The notes: a model not told the origin generated them from the letters alone. Shown: positions 10,540-21,872, counted from the first letter of the stretch. The stretch: DNA of 64,000 nt from Durusdinium trenchii (GCA_963970005.1 CAXAMN010003047.1:205548-269547), one strand, 5' to 3'. Translations and numbers: made by a program.

Positions 10540-11690
10540 ATAGCTCCATGCCGGCTTGTTACCCACGGTCTTTGACAAAGGATATGCAAGGATCACGATG
10601 CTTACAGGTCGCTGTGAGGAAGAAGACCGGGATACTCTTGGGCCCAGAACCGCCTTTGAACACTGTGTCTGAAGGAACACCCAAAAATCCGGAATGCCTT
10701 CGGCACACCAAAACTTGGCTGTGCGCTCTCCACCTTGCAGCTCCCAAACAACACATAGGTTGATCGTCGACGTCGTATCAACTGCTGTGGAAAAAGTCTA
10801 ACCCACAAGCAGAACTGTCCAAATCGAAAGGCATCCTCACCCTTTTTTGATTTTGTCCTCTTTCTCTTGCCGGGGCTTGTTCACCATAAATGTGCAAAAA
10901 GTGCATCAAAAACTATCACAAATTGGATGCAATTGGCAAGAACATGCAAAAACTTACATGACTGAGTTGAATTTGGGATGCAATTTTCAAAAACAAAACA
11001 AAACCTAGGGATTCATCCCGAGCCTCTATATATCCCGAGCATGCCGCAGTGTCCCCGCCAGCTGCACTGAGTTTACCGCGGAGTTCCCATTTGCAAAGAA
11101 GCAACTCTCTTAGATCCCTGCGCCGCTGGCATTTGGGGTGCCAGGATGCGACCTGGTCCATCACTGCCGCTGGAAACCATTGGAAGGAACTGCAAGAATT
11201 TTCAGGGATAGGCCGACCTCATGAAGGAACACGCACATCTAAAGGAAAATGGAAAAAAGGACAGTGAAAGAGATTATAGGATTGTTAGATGGATGCATGT
11301 CTTATCTTTTCTTTTTAGGGTCTCTTCAAAACCCGAAATAACTATATGCTATAGTTTTGAGAGATAAGGCGATCTCATGCTGCTTTATTTTTTGTTGCAT
11401 ATGGAAGTGTTGTTACCCTATATTTTATGGTTGAACCACATCAATGTACCAACAAAAAATGGATGAATGTCATATTCTCCTTAGCTAATCCTTAAACCTG
11501 AGCAACCAGTGAGGATTCAAACATTGGACGCCTTCTAGCAAACTGCAATCAACCAATACAAACAAGTTCGACCAAACATATTGTACCCAATCAATATACT
11601 ATCCGACAAAATTCATTTGCCCAGTGACCTGAATTTCCATCCCTACTTCCCAAGCGGTGCCTTGAGAGCTGTTGCACAGCCTGGCAATCG
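10540..11690. other. no confident gene
   Basis: Minus frames at 10559-10756 and 10916-11164 are modest and have no domain. The rest has stops throughout. Confidence 0.35.
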
Positions 11691-11695
11691 CTGCT

Positions 11696-11718
11696 GCTCT
11701 CTCTCTCTCTCTCTCTCG
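11696..11718 (+). repeat. CT microsatellite
   Basis: Alternating CT run. A TA microsatellite follows at 11991-12007. The 11.72-12.35 kb interval otherwise shows nothing firm. Confidence 0.8.
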
Positions 11719-12358
11719 CTTTGTCTCCGCCATTTCTGTGAAACACATTGCTTAAGTGGCTTCAGGTTTGGGGATCATGCCTCTTTGGCTGCGTCTGCTG
11801 CCTCCTTGGCCATGCGCGCCTCCTTGCTTTGAGAAGTGTCCATGTGAGCTCAACTGCAAAGACATGAAAAATGTTCTTCTGATATAGGGCATCGAGAATG
11901 ATCGCTGGCCGGAAGCATCTCAGCAGGTGCTCCTGCAAGGCATTTTTGGCAGCCTGATGTGCAAGGGTTGAGTGCAGTCTTGGCATGCACATATATATAT
12001 ATATATGTATATTCAAAGTGAAAAGATTATGGAGCGGGCAGGGCAGGAAGGGCAACAAGCAGGTTGAAGAAAGCCAATGCTCAAGCAAGCAAGCACACCA
12101 CCAAAGAAACAATGCCTCCCGTAGGTTGGCTCTACTTAGTCAAAATTACAGAGCCGTTTCCTTTGCATTAAGCTTTCCATTTTTTATTGTGTAGATATGG
12201 AGACCCCGTGTCACGATGTGCCAAATTTTGGAACCTGCGGCCAAAGCCAAGATCCACGTACAGAAAAGAAACAAGGACTTAATGGCTGCTCCCACTGATG
12301 GTGTTTCGAAGCCTGGCTAACTCCAGGGCATGTAGCCACCCCAAGCTACAGCAGTTAC

Positions 12359-12475
12359 CTTTGTATAGGTGTTGCTGGTGCATGAGGCATGTCTGCAAGC
12401 TATCCTGATTGACCCAATCAGGCAATCTGCGAGAGTGCTCAAAAAGCACGTGAAAAAGCTTGCTAAAAATTGCTG
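12359..12475 (-). CDS. possible exon, unknown protein
   Basis: Reads AAIFSKLFHVLFEHSRRLPD then WVNQDSLQTCLMHQQHLYK, an amphipathic helical pattern. The acceptor is TTTAG (ending 12476) and the donor TACAAAG|GTAACTG. It could be the last exon of a gene distinct from the one ending at 12801. Confidence 0.45.
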
Positions 12476-12800
12476 CTAAAGCCACATGGATGAATCAAAG
12501 AAGGGTATCAACTATTAAGAATGTACTGTCGTATTTCAAAGAGTATAAAAAATAGAAGACAAAAAAAATCTCTATACTGTATATAATATATAATTCCAGA
12601 GTCAAATGAAATCGTATTTTCATCTCTTTACTATTCACTCAAGCAGTCTTCACCAAAAAATATCTGTCTCAAACACCTGCAAGGCTGCTTGCTGCTTGTT
12701 GGATTGTGCCAGCATGGCATCAAAGTCCTGGTGCCAGGGGGAGCCCTGTAATGCATGTATACTCAGTATCATCCAAGCATCTCTAAGCTATCTAGTTGAT

Positions 12801-13639
12801 TCAAGACTTGGCCAGACTTGACACTAGCGGTGCGTCCTCCTCCTCTTCCTTTTTCACAAAGGCTCCCAAATCTTGAGGTCGCATAAAGACAACTCCGCTC
12901 TCAAAGCGCACCACACACTCAATTGGACCTAGTGGCTTGCTGATGTGCAAACACTCTATGGCAAGCAAACAATATGCACCCTCAGCTCTCACATACAGGC
13001 ATCGACAACCATCATGCAAGGAAGCTGAGACCAGCAACTCAGCTTGCTGATTGGGAGCTGGACCCTTTAGCGACGCTTTGCGAAGGGCAGCAAGGTCTTG
13101 CGCGTCACAAATCCAAGCCTAAGCTGCAAACTGCAACCAGCTTCAGGCAAAGCTAAATTGGCATATCACCAGCTGTTGAAAACGGTTCAAGTCAAATTCC
13201 CATCCCCGAATTGAAAACAACAAACCATTTTGAGGAAGCCTCTCAAAGACCCGTACGTTTGCCAAAACGCATGCTGTATGGTGCTACCACTCACATCAGG
13301 CGCCCGTGCGAGGAAGCTTGGAAAGCCAATGGCTGGGTCTTCCTTCCATTTCCCAGCCTTTACCGAGCGTGTTGGGCACTGCAAGTGTCGGGTGAGCAGT
13401 TCTCGTCTTTTCACATTTGATTGGCCATGTGCCGTCTGGTCTTGCAGAGTGAAGGAGTCCGGTGATAATGTACTGATTTACTTGAGATGAGTTGGAGGGG
13501 TCGCAGAAATTGCAATCAGCAAAATGGATAACCAGCTAGATGTAAAGAAAACAACTCTTAAAGATGGAGAAGTGGCTGTTGCCTTGTCTCTAGGTGCATG
13601 ATACGCCATGAGCTGGTAGAGGTCGATTGCACTGTGCGC
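12801..13639 (-). CDS. three-exon 3' end of unidentified gene
   Basis: Exons 13583-13639, 13295-13357 and 12801-13118 join in phase 0 throughout. The first intron is GC-AG (13358-13582, 225 nt, AAG|GCAACA) and the second GT-AG with a GTGAGT donor (13119-13294, 176 nt). Every acceptor is AG|G. The encoded C terminus has 145 residues: it starts AHSAIDLYQLMAYH, passes WICDAQDLAALRKASLKGP and CLYVRAEGAYCLLAIECLH, and ends with an acidic KKEEEED stretch and TGA at 12801-12803. No family was recognised. More exons probably lie upstream (13.7-13.9 kb), but I could not fix their frames. Confidence 0.72.
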
Positions 13640-14214
13640 CTGACCAGAAAGGGAGAGAGCTCAAAGAGCTCAAAGAAATTCAGCATCCTGCTGCATCTGA
13701 ATCGTTACGTCATTAAGTTATAGTAAGTCTTGCAGCAAAGTCTAAACCATAGAATCATGGAGCCTGGCTGCCACTAGTGCTATTTCTTCAACAATCATGC
13801 CGATTGCAAGGCAACAGCCTTCTCTCAAAAACCCTTGGTGGCATCCCGCGCCTCTTTGTTTGGCAGGGTTTGGAGACCGTCACCCTGGCAGCTTCCATTT
13901 TACTTTGGAAGCAAGTGTTAGCATGGCCTTGCCGGTCCATCAAAAAGTAGTGTCTTATATTATAACCAATGGTTTTTTCTTGGGAGAAACATGTATTATC
14001 TAGATTGTTCTAGATTGAAAAATACAGAGTCCCAACAGCAGGGCTGCGTTCTGCCATTTGTGATACTGGCTTGCAATGCTTATATATGATGTATATCTTC
14101 CACGTGTGTCCGACACCCTTCCAGGGCCTGCCTCGGTGAGTGCCTCATTCAAGTCCTGACATCAATGGTGATTCAGCTCAACATGTTAAACAAAAACACT
14201 TCAATTATAGGAGC

Positions 14215-14284
14215 AAGGACGCTACTAGGGGCTCCTGGCCTTACTACTAGGAACAAGAAGCTACTAGGGGCTCCTGGCCTTACT
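14215..14284 (+). repeat. CTACTAG-core dispersed repeat
   Basis: Two tandem units of acgctactaggggctcctgg followed by ccttactactaggaacaaga. Related blocks occur at 21.6, 29.5, 34.1 and 46.9 kb. Confidence 0.85.
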
Positions 14285-14354
14285 ACTATATGCTGGAGAA
14301 GACATTGGTCATTGGCATCACGGATATAGTCTCGAGAAGCAATCTCACTCCCAC

Positions 14355-14417
14355 CTTTGAAGTGAAAAGGTCGTCGTCGTCCATATCCAAAGTCTGAAAG
14401 AGTGGCCAGGCAATTTC
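14355..14417 (-). CDS. EF-hand-like exon
   Basis: Exactly 21 codons in phase 0, EIAWPLFQTLDMDDDD then LFTSK, between an AG|GAA acceptor and a AAAG|GTGGGAG donor. The F-x-x-L-D-x-D-x-D pattern is the start of an EF-hand calcium loop. The exon ends after loop position 11, so the position-12 acidic residue would be supplied by the next exon, which I could not find. A likely companion exon with a QQRKQQQQLQHILN helix lies at about 14540-14680. Calcium binding is inferred. Confidence 0.5.
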
Positions 14418-14689
14418 CTGCGACTTGCTCAGTCTATGTCGGCTGCTTGCATCAGTTTGCCCAACATGTTGCCTCTTCCCACTCCAGGGCATTTGCAGAA
14501 CATATTGTAGCTGTCAAACGGTCATTTCCCAACGTGAGGTTTTTGCAAGCCTGGCGCTTCTAAATCTCCTACAACTGAAAACGCAGCTAGTGCGGAGGAG
14601 TTCAAGATGTGCTGGAGCTGCTGCTGTTGCTTTCGCTGCTGGATTCTTGCAGTTGCTTTATATAAAATCATGCAGAGAAATGCAGTAGG

Positions 14690-16112
14690 GACTTTTGCAT
14701 GCAATCCATATGTACGACTCTCATCCATTTCTCTCCTTGACAAAACTTGGATCACAGAAGCGATGAGCACGCCATGCCAACCAAAGAAAGCACCTCAGTC
14801 GGAGACCGGAACAGAAAATCACGTCATCAATTATGTCTGCGGTTGTTCTCTATCTCTGTTCTACAGCAAAACACAGGGAAGAAGGATATTGGAAAAGTGT
14901 TGGTGGGAAAACTGGGAAATATCTGAGCACTCTGTGAAAAAGCAGGTGTTGATATAAAGTTGAAATAGATTGTGGAAAAATGGTGGAATGATTGTGATGA
15001 CTCACTTGCTGCATCCGAGTTCAAAAGTTGAGTCACGCCAAATCTTTGAAGGTCAGAAAAAGTCGGAAGACTTGTGCACTTGACTCAACGAATCAACATG
15101 AATCAACTAATGCACGTGTGCCAGCCTCAACTCCTGCAATCCCACTTTGGAGTAGTTCAAGCTGAACTTCAAAACGACAACTTAATCTTCATGCCAAACG
15201 GCAGCTCCTCCACGGTGTCAGTATCCGATTTCCAGAGCCTTGCGGGACTCATCAACAGAACGCGTCGTAAACTTAACAAATATGGTGCCTCCAATCAAAT
15301 AGCAATGGCCTCTCACCTAATAGCGATGGCCCCCAACCTAAATTATGTCATGACTGTCTGCTTGTTTGAAGCATCTACGCCAAAAGGAGGTAAAACTGTG
15401 CCGTTCCGACTAGAACCTCCAAAGTCGCTGCCATTCTTCGCCAGCTCCCAACGGCAGACCTGTCTGACGTAGGCCCAAATCTTGCACACATGTATCCGGA
15501 CGTTGCCTATAATCTTGCAAACAACAATGTGTGCAGCAGGAAGGGATGCGGACATTAACTTTGGCAGAACGCAAAAGAGATACATAGAGACTCATCTCGA
15601 GAAGAACACGTATGGACACGTCCCTGGTCCGAAGAACCATGAAGAACCAGTACTAATTACCCTGCCAATTACTAATTGCTGTACCATTACCAGCAGTGAG
15701 AAATACACCTGCACCACTACACCAGGAGAAAAAGAGAATCTGTCACACCACCCCAGCACTACGCACCAGCTTCCGTCCCCACAGGCTCCCAGTCAGAACA
15801 CACGGCCCCAGCAGTCAGAATGCGCTTTGCATCACTTTCAGAGTCTTGTTCAATACACATAAACAATACACCTCGTGCTACATCCGCGAGCTGCAACTAC
15901 CGCACGGCACCACTTCATCGGTAGCCAAAAGGTCCTTCCATGTTAGCTTGAATCACGTACCAAAATGTAACGGAATGCAGTGCTCGATTTACCAAAGATC
16001 TTCAGAAGATCGAGTATCAATGAGTCTCGATGAGTAGCGAGTATGTGCCGAGGGTTTTGCGGGTTCCAATCTCAGGCCAACAAAGAGCGTGTAAAAATGT
16101 GTAAAATGCAAC
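14690..16112. other. short frames, no firm exon; repeat near 15290-15345
   Basis: Plus frames at 15074-15472 and 15482-15862 are open for more than 120 codons. The first runs through a CTAATAGC(G)ATGGCC repeat (15296-15340) of the 21-nt family, so at most its first half could be an exon. Confidence 0.35.
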
Positions 16113-16250
16113 CTGCCGACCTGCATCATCTCCACCCTCAATGAAGGGCGTCAAGTCCAAGGAGCGAAGCACCTGAAGGATGTGAGGCACTTCCGACTTT
16201 GAGGGTGAATATGGGTCCGGCATATCAAGGGCGGAAGAAAGCATTGCGAA
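16113..16250 (-). CDS. exon of unidentified gene
   Basis: 46 codons in phase 0, beginning FAMLSSALDMPDPYSPSKSE and ending FIEGGDDAGRQ. It follows a pyrimidine-rich acceptor (cttttcttcgtag) and precedes a CAG|GTTGCA donor. An alternative donor lies 8 nt earlier. The Met in FAM could be the start codon. No domain recognised. Confidence 0.6.
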
Positions 16251-16898
16251 CTACGAAGAAAAGCAAAAGAGAAGAAGCTGCTAAGAAGCGTTCCTATCCT
16301 CGTCCTGGAGTCCTGGAATCCTCAGGTGACAAAAATTCGTTTGTCAGTGGAGGTCTCGACATATTCATCAAATCTTCAACATGTCCACAACAGAAAGGTC
16401 AACTCGGACAACGTATATATTTGCTAGTCGTTGTACACTTCTTGCACCCAATCACAGAGTAGTGAATTATAATTATGGCCTTGGTAGTGTCGTCAAAGCC
16501 AAGCTCATCGACCTCCAATCCAAAAACTTCCAAAGTTGCCTATCTGGTTTGCATTGTGAACAACGCGGTAACAAACAGCGGGACAAGGGCAATCTCTGTA
16601 TGTTAAGAAAGGTTCAACTCAACAACAATCCTCGATTACATGGGGTCACAGGATGCTTGACGTCAGTCATGTTCTTCAGGTTTAATAGTGATTGTGAGCT
16701 TGTCTTTTAGTTTTTGTGAGGCGGCCGAGCAAGCACTAGCAAGCACGCTGCAAACAGAACAATCTTCCTCACGTCGTGAGGTGTCAGCATTGCAACCTCT
16801 AGGCTGCTTGGTTTTAGGACACTACACTGTACTTTGAGCCAAAGGTGAACACATCGAGATTCACACTGAGCTACGCGTCTGTGGCTTTCATCTTGGCT

Positions 16899-17416
16899 TC
16901 ACAGCGACCCAAATACTTGTGAGGTGTGAGGGCAAGGAGTATTGAAGCGTCGAAGGTGCAAGTGAAAAAAGGCGACTGCTTTAGTGGCCTCTTTTGCAGC
17001 CTCCCTGAAGGCGTTCACCGCTTTGGTGGCAAAGCCAACTTCAAGAGCCTCTGGGTCAAAAGGACAGTTAAAAGCAATTAGGAGCAAAAGCTTCAGCTCT
17101 GAATTGGGTTTAGCTGGTATTCGGGAAAATTGCGAAAAGGAAACTGTGTGAGAAGTTCAGAACTTCTTGCGATCATGATTCCTACTACTCCTCGTGCCTG
17201 GACATTCTGCAAGATCGCACTCAAAGCCAATTTGGCTTTTCCATTCACTTGGCGCTGTGCTCCATCCAACCTCCCAAAGTATGGACCCATCATGAAAAAC
17301 AAACCGATCGCCCTAAGCTCCGCTAAGGCTCTGAGTATGTGAGTCATTGACCAAGGCTCCAAATGTATATGGACACAAAAATAAGGCTTTGCCAAACAAG
17401 TGAAAGCCTTTTTCAA
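16899..17416 (-). CDS. two candidate exons downstream of the SWEET gene
   Basis: One frame (17093-17416) reads HILRALAELRAIGLFF, YFGRLDGAQRQVNGKAKLAL and SAILQNVQARG. A second (16899-17087) reads EALEVGFATKAVNAFREAAK. Both look like helical protein on the same strand as, and within 60 nt of the stop of, the transporter gene. Splice sites are not settled and function is unknown. Confidence 0.4.
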
Positions 17417-17465
17417 TCCTCTCAGATCGGGCAGTCATGATACTCATACTAGGCCAGGAGCTCTC

Positions 17466-19133
17466 TCAGAGAGTACCGCCGGTGTCGCAAGACTGGTAGG
17501 TGACAGGCTTTGAGACTTGCTTGGCTTCAGACCGGCAGTTGGTGATGCTCTTTGGAGTAATGGGTGCGGACTCTTGAAAATTGTGTCCTTTGGCAGACCC
17601 TTCGTGCGGATACATGTACTTCAAGGTCAAGCAAATTGCACCTGAAACGCACCCGACAATGTTGGGAGCCGCAATCAAAGGGTCATCCAGCATCCATCCA
17701 CAAATGCACCAAACAATGGAACTGACAGTGTTCGCTGACACCAGCAAAGCCGGTATTGAGCTGCTGTCGTGTGTGCGAATCACTCGCGGCAGGCTAACTA
17801 AGACTGAGATGGCACCGATGAAGCTGCAAAATGATGAAATGAGGCCCGTCACGAAAAGGGCCCGTTCCACTGGGAGCACAGCAAGGGAGCAAAGCTGAAA
17901 TAAGACTAGCATGATCACTGCACTTGCGTATCTTTGCAAACCGCCAAGAGAATGATCGTGCTTGCAGTTGCGGTAGAAAGCTATTGAGTAGTAGGTGCCC
18001 AAGACAGCCCCCAAGCAATTGGAGTGCACCAAAATAAGAAAGCCGCTGCGCTTTGTGACAAAAAAGGCGAAGAGTCCATAGTAGCACCACTGCCAACCTC
18101 CAAAGGCAATGGACACATAGGGAGCAGCATCCGAATCACCAGTGCAGCCAGTAGCTTCCCAGCGTTGCACTTGTGGGTATGGACTAATCTGAACAAGGAT
18201 GTTGCCGGCCATGCAGAAAGCTTTCAGCATGGACATGAAAGTGATGCCAGCCAAGAGCTTTTCCAGGCCACCCAACTCAGGCCAGATCTTTCCAATGTGC
18301 CAGGTGTGCCACTCTGGTCCAATCCGTCCCTGCAGCAGTGGAGCACCCTGTGATGCATCCTGCAGCGCTTTTGTTGCGTCCACAGGAATTGAAGGTGCAC
18401 CGGATGAAGGCTTCGCTTCTTTGGCAGGCAAAGGCGATGCTTCCGTAGGAGTCACCGGTGATACTTGTGCTTCTTTCACTGGCAAAGCTGAAGCCACTTT
18501 GGGAGGCAAAGGTGCAGCTTCTTTGGGAGGCGGCTGTGCAGGTGCGTTGATGGTCTTCTTGTGGGCTGAGCTTGCCACGTTTGATTCCTTTGCAATCTCA
18601 GTGCGATCTGCGGGCACCTTGGGGAGGATCTTCGTCTCGTGTGTGGCAGCTCCAGGAGATCCAGGTTGGATAGTGACTGGCTTGGGGCTTGCCGCGCTTG
18701 CCGCGCTTGCCGCGCTTGCCACTTTGGCGCTCTGAGCCGTGCTCTGAGGCTTTTGAGCAACTTGGATGGGGGCTGCTTGAGGCGGAGCGGTCACCTGGCT
18801 TGCTGCGTTGCTTTGCAACGACTGGTTGCTGCCCTTGGATTCCTTGGATCCTAAGAATGTTGGGGAGGTACTTCTTGAGGCATTCGGAGGCGACTCCACG
18901 GATTCAAGCCCAATTAGCATAGCTGTTGGCCTAGCAGATCCACTCGGTGGTGAACTAGGCGCCGGCTGAGCCTTGCGGTTTTCTGAGTGTTCGGTCTTCT
19001 GTGTTTCACCGACAAATTTGGCCACAGGCAAATTGGCAGCCCAAGTGGCCGGCTTCTCATCGCTCTTGTTTGGCAAAATGCCATGCGCAAAGGCTCCACA
19101 TATGAAGAACAACAGCAAGGCCCGCATGGGCAT
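17466..19133 (-). CDS. SWEET-family sugar transporter with N-terminal extension
   Basis: Single open frame of 555 codons from the ATG at 19131-19133; the frame stays open 61 codons upstream, but this ATG opens a signal peptide (MPMRALLLFFICGAFAHG). Residues (numbered from here) about 25-270 are Pro/Ala/Ser/Lys-rich and disordered-looking, with three SAA repeats. The last 265 residues carry two MtN3/SWEET domains joined by a TM segment: ISPYPQVQRW, PYVSIAFGGWQW and HSNCLGAVLGTYYS in the first, SLPRVIRTHDSSSIPALL, SIVWCICGWMLDDP and PNIVGCVSGA in the second, giving seven predicted TM helices. The conserved Asn of TM3 and TM7 and the Trp of TM6 that line the sugar pocket in the family are present. 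SWEETs are bidirectional mono- or disaccharide uniporters. Typical members have about 250 residues, so the extension is unusual. No intron was found. Substrate and membrane are unknown. Confidence 0.9.
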   Translation of the reverse strand: MPMRALLLFFICGAFAHGILPNKSDEKPATWAANLPVAKFVGETQKTEHSENRKAQPAPSSPPSGSARPTAMLIGLESVESPPNASRSTSPTFLGSKESKGSNQSLQSNAASQVTAPPQAAPIQVAQKPQSTAQSAKVASAASAASAASPKPVTIQPGSPGAATHETKILPKVPADRTEIAKESNVASSAHKKTINAPAQPPPKEAAPLPPKVASALPVKEAQVSPVTPTEASPLPAKEAKPSSGAPSIPVDATKALQDASQGAPLLQGRIGPEWHTWHIGKIWPELGGLEKLLAGITFMSMLKAFCMAGNILVQISPYPQVQRWEATGCTGDSDAAPYVSIAFGGWQWCYYGLFAFFVTKRSGFLILVHSNCLGAVLGTYYSIAFYRNCKHDHSLGGLQRYASAVIMLVLFQLCSLAVLPVERALFVTGLISSFCSFIGAISVLVSLPRVIRTHDSSSIPALLVSANTVSSIVWCICGWMLDDPLIAAPNIVGCVSGAICLTLKYMYPHEGSAKGHNFQESAPITPKSITNCRSEAKQVSKPVTYQSCDTGGTL

Positions 19134-19171
19134 TGCTGGTATGAAGTTTAGGACACGATTGGGGCGGCCCA

Positions 19172-19179
19172 CTTGAGCC
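19172..19179 (-). promoter_or_regulatory. GGCTCAAG, possible relict spliced-leader end
   Basis: The last eight bases of the dinoflagellate spliced leader (which ends TTTTGGCTCAAG) occur 38 nt upstream of the SWEET start codon, in the same orientation. Upstream bases do not match the leader. The octamer occurs elsewhere in the window by chance, so this is suggestive only. Confidence 0.3.
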
Positions 19180-19879
19180 CCAGTGTCAACGACACTTCGA
19201 CATCCAAGAATGCATCTGTTGGAAGGCTGCACTTTAAGTCTCTGGACAAACAGAAAAGACTGTACATTTATATACATAGATTCGAGCTTGTGATTTACCC
19301 TCCAGCAGACTCTCACGTCTTGTGCAACCGCGCCTGTTTGGGGGAATCGAAGAGTTCTCCATGAGACTAATTTCTCCTGGCCCCTTGTAAGACAGGTGAG
19401 GTTGTGCAGTGCACGCTGAACGAGGTGCTGAATAAGACAGCAGTTGTCAGCGAATGAGCTGTTGTTCGCAAGTACTTCGGCAAAAATGTGCGCAGACTAA
19501 GCCCCTTGGGGGCTGTCAACTGTGAGCCTTGAAGCATGCAAAAAACGGGGATTGACTCACATAAGCTTATACCAGTACCTTAAAACATCTATCCAGCGCC
19601 ACGTTCCAGATGAAAGCGTTCTTTGAGCAATGAGTAGACTCAAACAAAGCAGCTCTGTCTCTGGCTCAACAGCAATCAAAGGCATCTGCTTTCACTGGAG
19701 TTCTCCACAGGCCACCCGGATGAGTAGCTCCTGAGGCTTGAGAACCACCCCCATGATTCTGCGATCTAATACCTTACTTGACAGTGCGTTGCATGGAACC
19801 GTTCATCAAATATTTGTTATTCAAAAACTTTACCTGTTGTGTTTCTGCAAAAAACTATCTTATGACGTCTGTGGTTTTA
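19180..19879. other. intergenic region between divergent genes
   Basis: Lies between the minus-strand SWEET gene and plus-strand coding at 19.9 kb. No TATA-like or other promoter element could be assigned. Confidence 0.35.
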
Positions 19880-20100
19880 CTTGGTTTTCCACTGTTTTCA
19901 AGCTTTCAGGCCTGGCAAAACCCAAGGTCTGGAATGCAGCCTGGCGATACGGCCGTGTGGTTCTTTGGTCAAGGTCCTCAAAAGCAAAGTTGGGAAAAGC
20001 GCCTGCAAGCTCCGCAGGCGCTGGTGGCGCTGCTGCAAGTCCCAGCCTCGGTCAGACTGCAAAAACATGAGCTTACCTCAGACGCCTGTTCACCTTACAG

Positions 20101-20312
20101 ACCAGAAAAGATACTCTTTTGCTTTTAAGGAACATTTCAGCAATGAGCCGAGCGTCCTAGATCGTCCTAGTCGTTCAAGTTTCACGGTCAAGTGCAACAG
20201 CTCTGATGCTGGCTCTGAGGTGGTAGCTCGGGTGACCTTTGGTTTGCAGTTCCAACGACCTGAAGCTGAACAAAGCAGCAAGCTTCACTGCATCTTTGTG
20301 AAAGTCTTCCCG
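20101..20312 (+). CDS. plus-strand exon, unknown protein
   Basis: 212 nt between a TTACAG acceptor and a CCG|GTGAGT donor. It encodes YSFAFKEHFSNEPSVLD, SSFTVKCNSSDAGSEVVARV and KLHCIFVKVFP, a beta-rich pattern. A further exon probably precedes it at about 19925-20060, where two frames compete (one reads GDTAVWFFGQGPQKQSWEKR). No family recognised. Confidence 0.55.
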
Positions 20313-20491
20313 GTGAGTCAGGCTTGCAGCAGCCGGCAGCCCGTGTGACTCAGTGATGCCCATCGTTTATGGATACATTTGAAATCAAATGGTCTATAGT
20401 GGAGTTCCTTGGAGTCTCAAAAAGCCCGATCTGAATTATGGGAGTTCTCCTACCAGATCCTGAGCTGCCAGTAGAGTGTCCACGGCTGTAG

Positions 20492-20545
20492 CCCTCCAAT
20501 GCCCTTCACAATGCCCTTCACAATGCCCTTCACAATCCCTTCACA
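20492..20545 (+). repeat. 12-bp tandem repeat CACAATGCCCTT
   Basis: Four to five units, the last ones shortened to ACAATCCCTTC. Confidence 0.85.
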
Positions 20546-20812
20546 ATCCCACAGCCTGTCAGCATGTACATAGCAGAGCTGAAGCTCTTCAGCTTCAAGT
20601 AGCTCATCCAGTTGATGCCTTCGTCAAGTCAATTTTTTTCTGGAAGGAACTCCTTTCAGATGCACTAGTCGAAGTCTACTTCTCGTTCAATTTCTGCGGA
20701 TACCGGCAGATACTGGTAGCACTTTTCGACCGTAATTGACCTTTGAAGCATTGGCTGTTTTAGCTGCTTTGACTGGCTCAACAACAAATATAATACGTGT
20801 TGAGTTTCCCTC

Positions 20813-20885
20813 AAAATCTAGGAACCACATGAACAGTGGGAGTGTCTATCCTGCGTCCAGTAGCTAGTAGCTCGCTTAAGCCACT
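20813..20885 (+). repeat. dispersed TCCTGCGTCCA element, copy 1
   Basis: Shares ctaggaacca, tcctgcgtcca, gtagctag and cttaag in the same order with 36297-36370. A reversed partial match lies at about 1575-1605. Followed at 20935-20975 by two GGTTGGAGGCCAT units. Confidence 0.65.
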
Positions 20886-21188
20886 AACTTAACCCCGGGC
20901 TAAAGAAAACAGAAAAACAAAAAAGTGTTTCTGTGTGGAGGCCATCGCTAGGTTGGAGGCCATTGCTATTAGATTCCTTAAAGTCTGGCGGCGACGCCCA
21001 CAGACGGCCTATTCTCAAGGCTTGGCTCTAAAACCATCGGTGCTCCAGGATGGCTGCACTTCCATGACCAATGCCTCAGTCGTTGCACAACTTTGCATGT
21101 TTACTGTGTACATATGTTCACATATGTTCATATCATATCTAAAATCGTCATTGAAACAACAATAACCTCTGTATAAATCTCGGAAGTC

Positions 21189-21722
21189 TTGGAGTCAAAA
21201 CTAAAGCCTGTCAAGACTGAATTCATCAAGGCTCAAACTGTGTGTTCTTCCGAATGCTGCGCTGCGAGCTGGGATTCCATGCTGGCATGTAAGTGTGGCA
21301 CCATGTTGATCAATCTGCCAAGTGCCAAGTGCTTCTGCCAATTCCCAAACCTTGGAGAAGCAAAAAACTCCAAAACACAGATTGTGACTTCGCTCTGCAG
21401 TGGCTCGATTCATGGATTGCAGCAAGTCACGTCAATTCTAGGACCTAAACAAAACACAACGTTTGCTGACTTCTCTTCACATTCCCCAGAACACGACGTG
21501 CTGAGGCAGTGGAGGCAGTGGAGTGCGATCTTTCCTCTTAGCCACGGGCGCAAAGCTCTTGAAATTCTCCAGATGCAAGACCTCGATCAACGGGATCCAG
21601 AAGCTACTAGGAGCAAAGGGCATCGCTACTGGGAGCGTTCGGACGCTACTAGGGGCTCCTGGCCTTACTACGTTCGGAACAAGAGGACGCTACGAACGGA
21701 TGTCACAAATAGCACGAGCTGA
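21189..21722 (+). other. 177-codon open frame running into a repeat
   Basis: The frame starts at an ATG but its last third is the CTACTAG-core repeat (21598-21690). No domain is visible. It is kept as a note because of its length. The first 120 codons could contain an exon. Confidence 0.25.
21598..21690 (+). repeat. CTACTAG-core dispersed repeat
   Basis: Units agaagctactaggagcaaag, ggcatcgctactgggagc and acgctactaggggctcctgg. Confidence 0.85.
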
Positions 21723-21872
21723 AGTTTCCGGATGTTCAGCGTCTGCTGTTCGTGGTCTATGTAAATGACATTCCCTGGCAACTTGGCACCAGCGTATTGG
21801 TCTTTTCCTGAATTTCTTTGGGGTCGTGAGGCTTACCAAATGGTTGCCTTCGTTTTGCCTGGCCAGCTTTAC

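Noticed and set aside
17581-18735. Plus-strand ORFs of 100-178 codons opposite the SWEET gene
   Set aside because: Antisense shadows of a strongly supported membrane-protein coding region.
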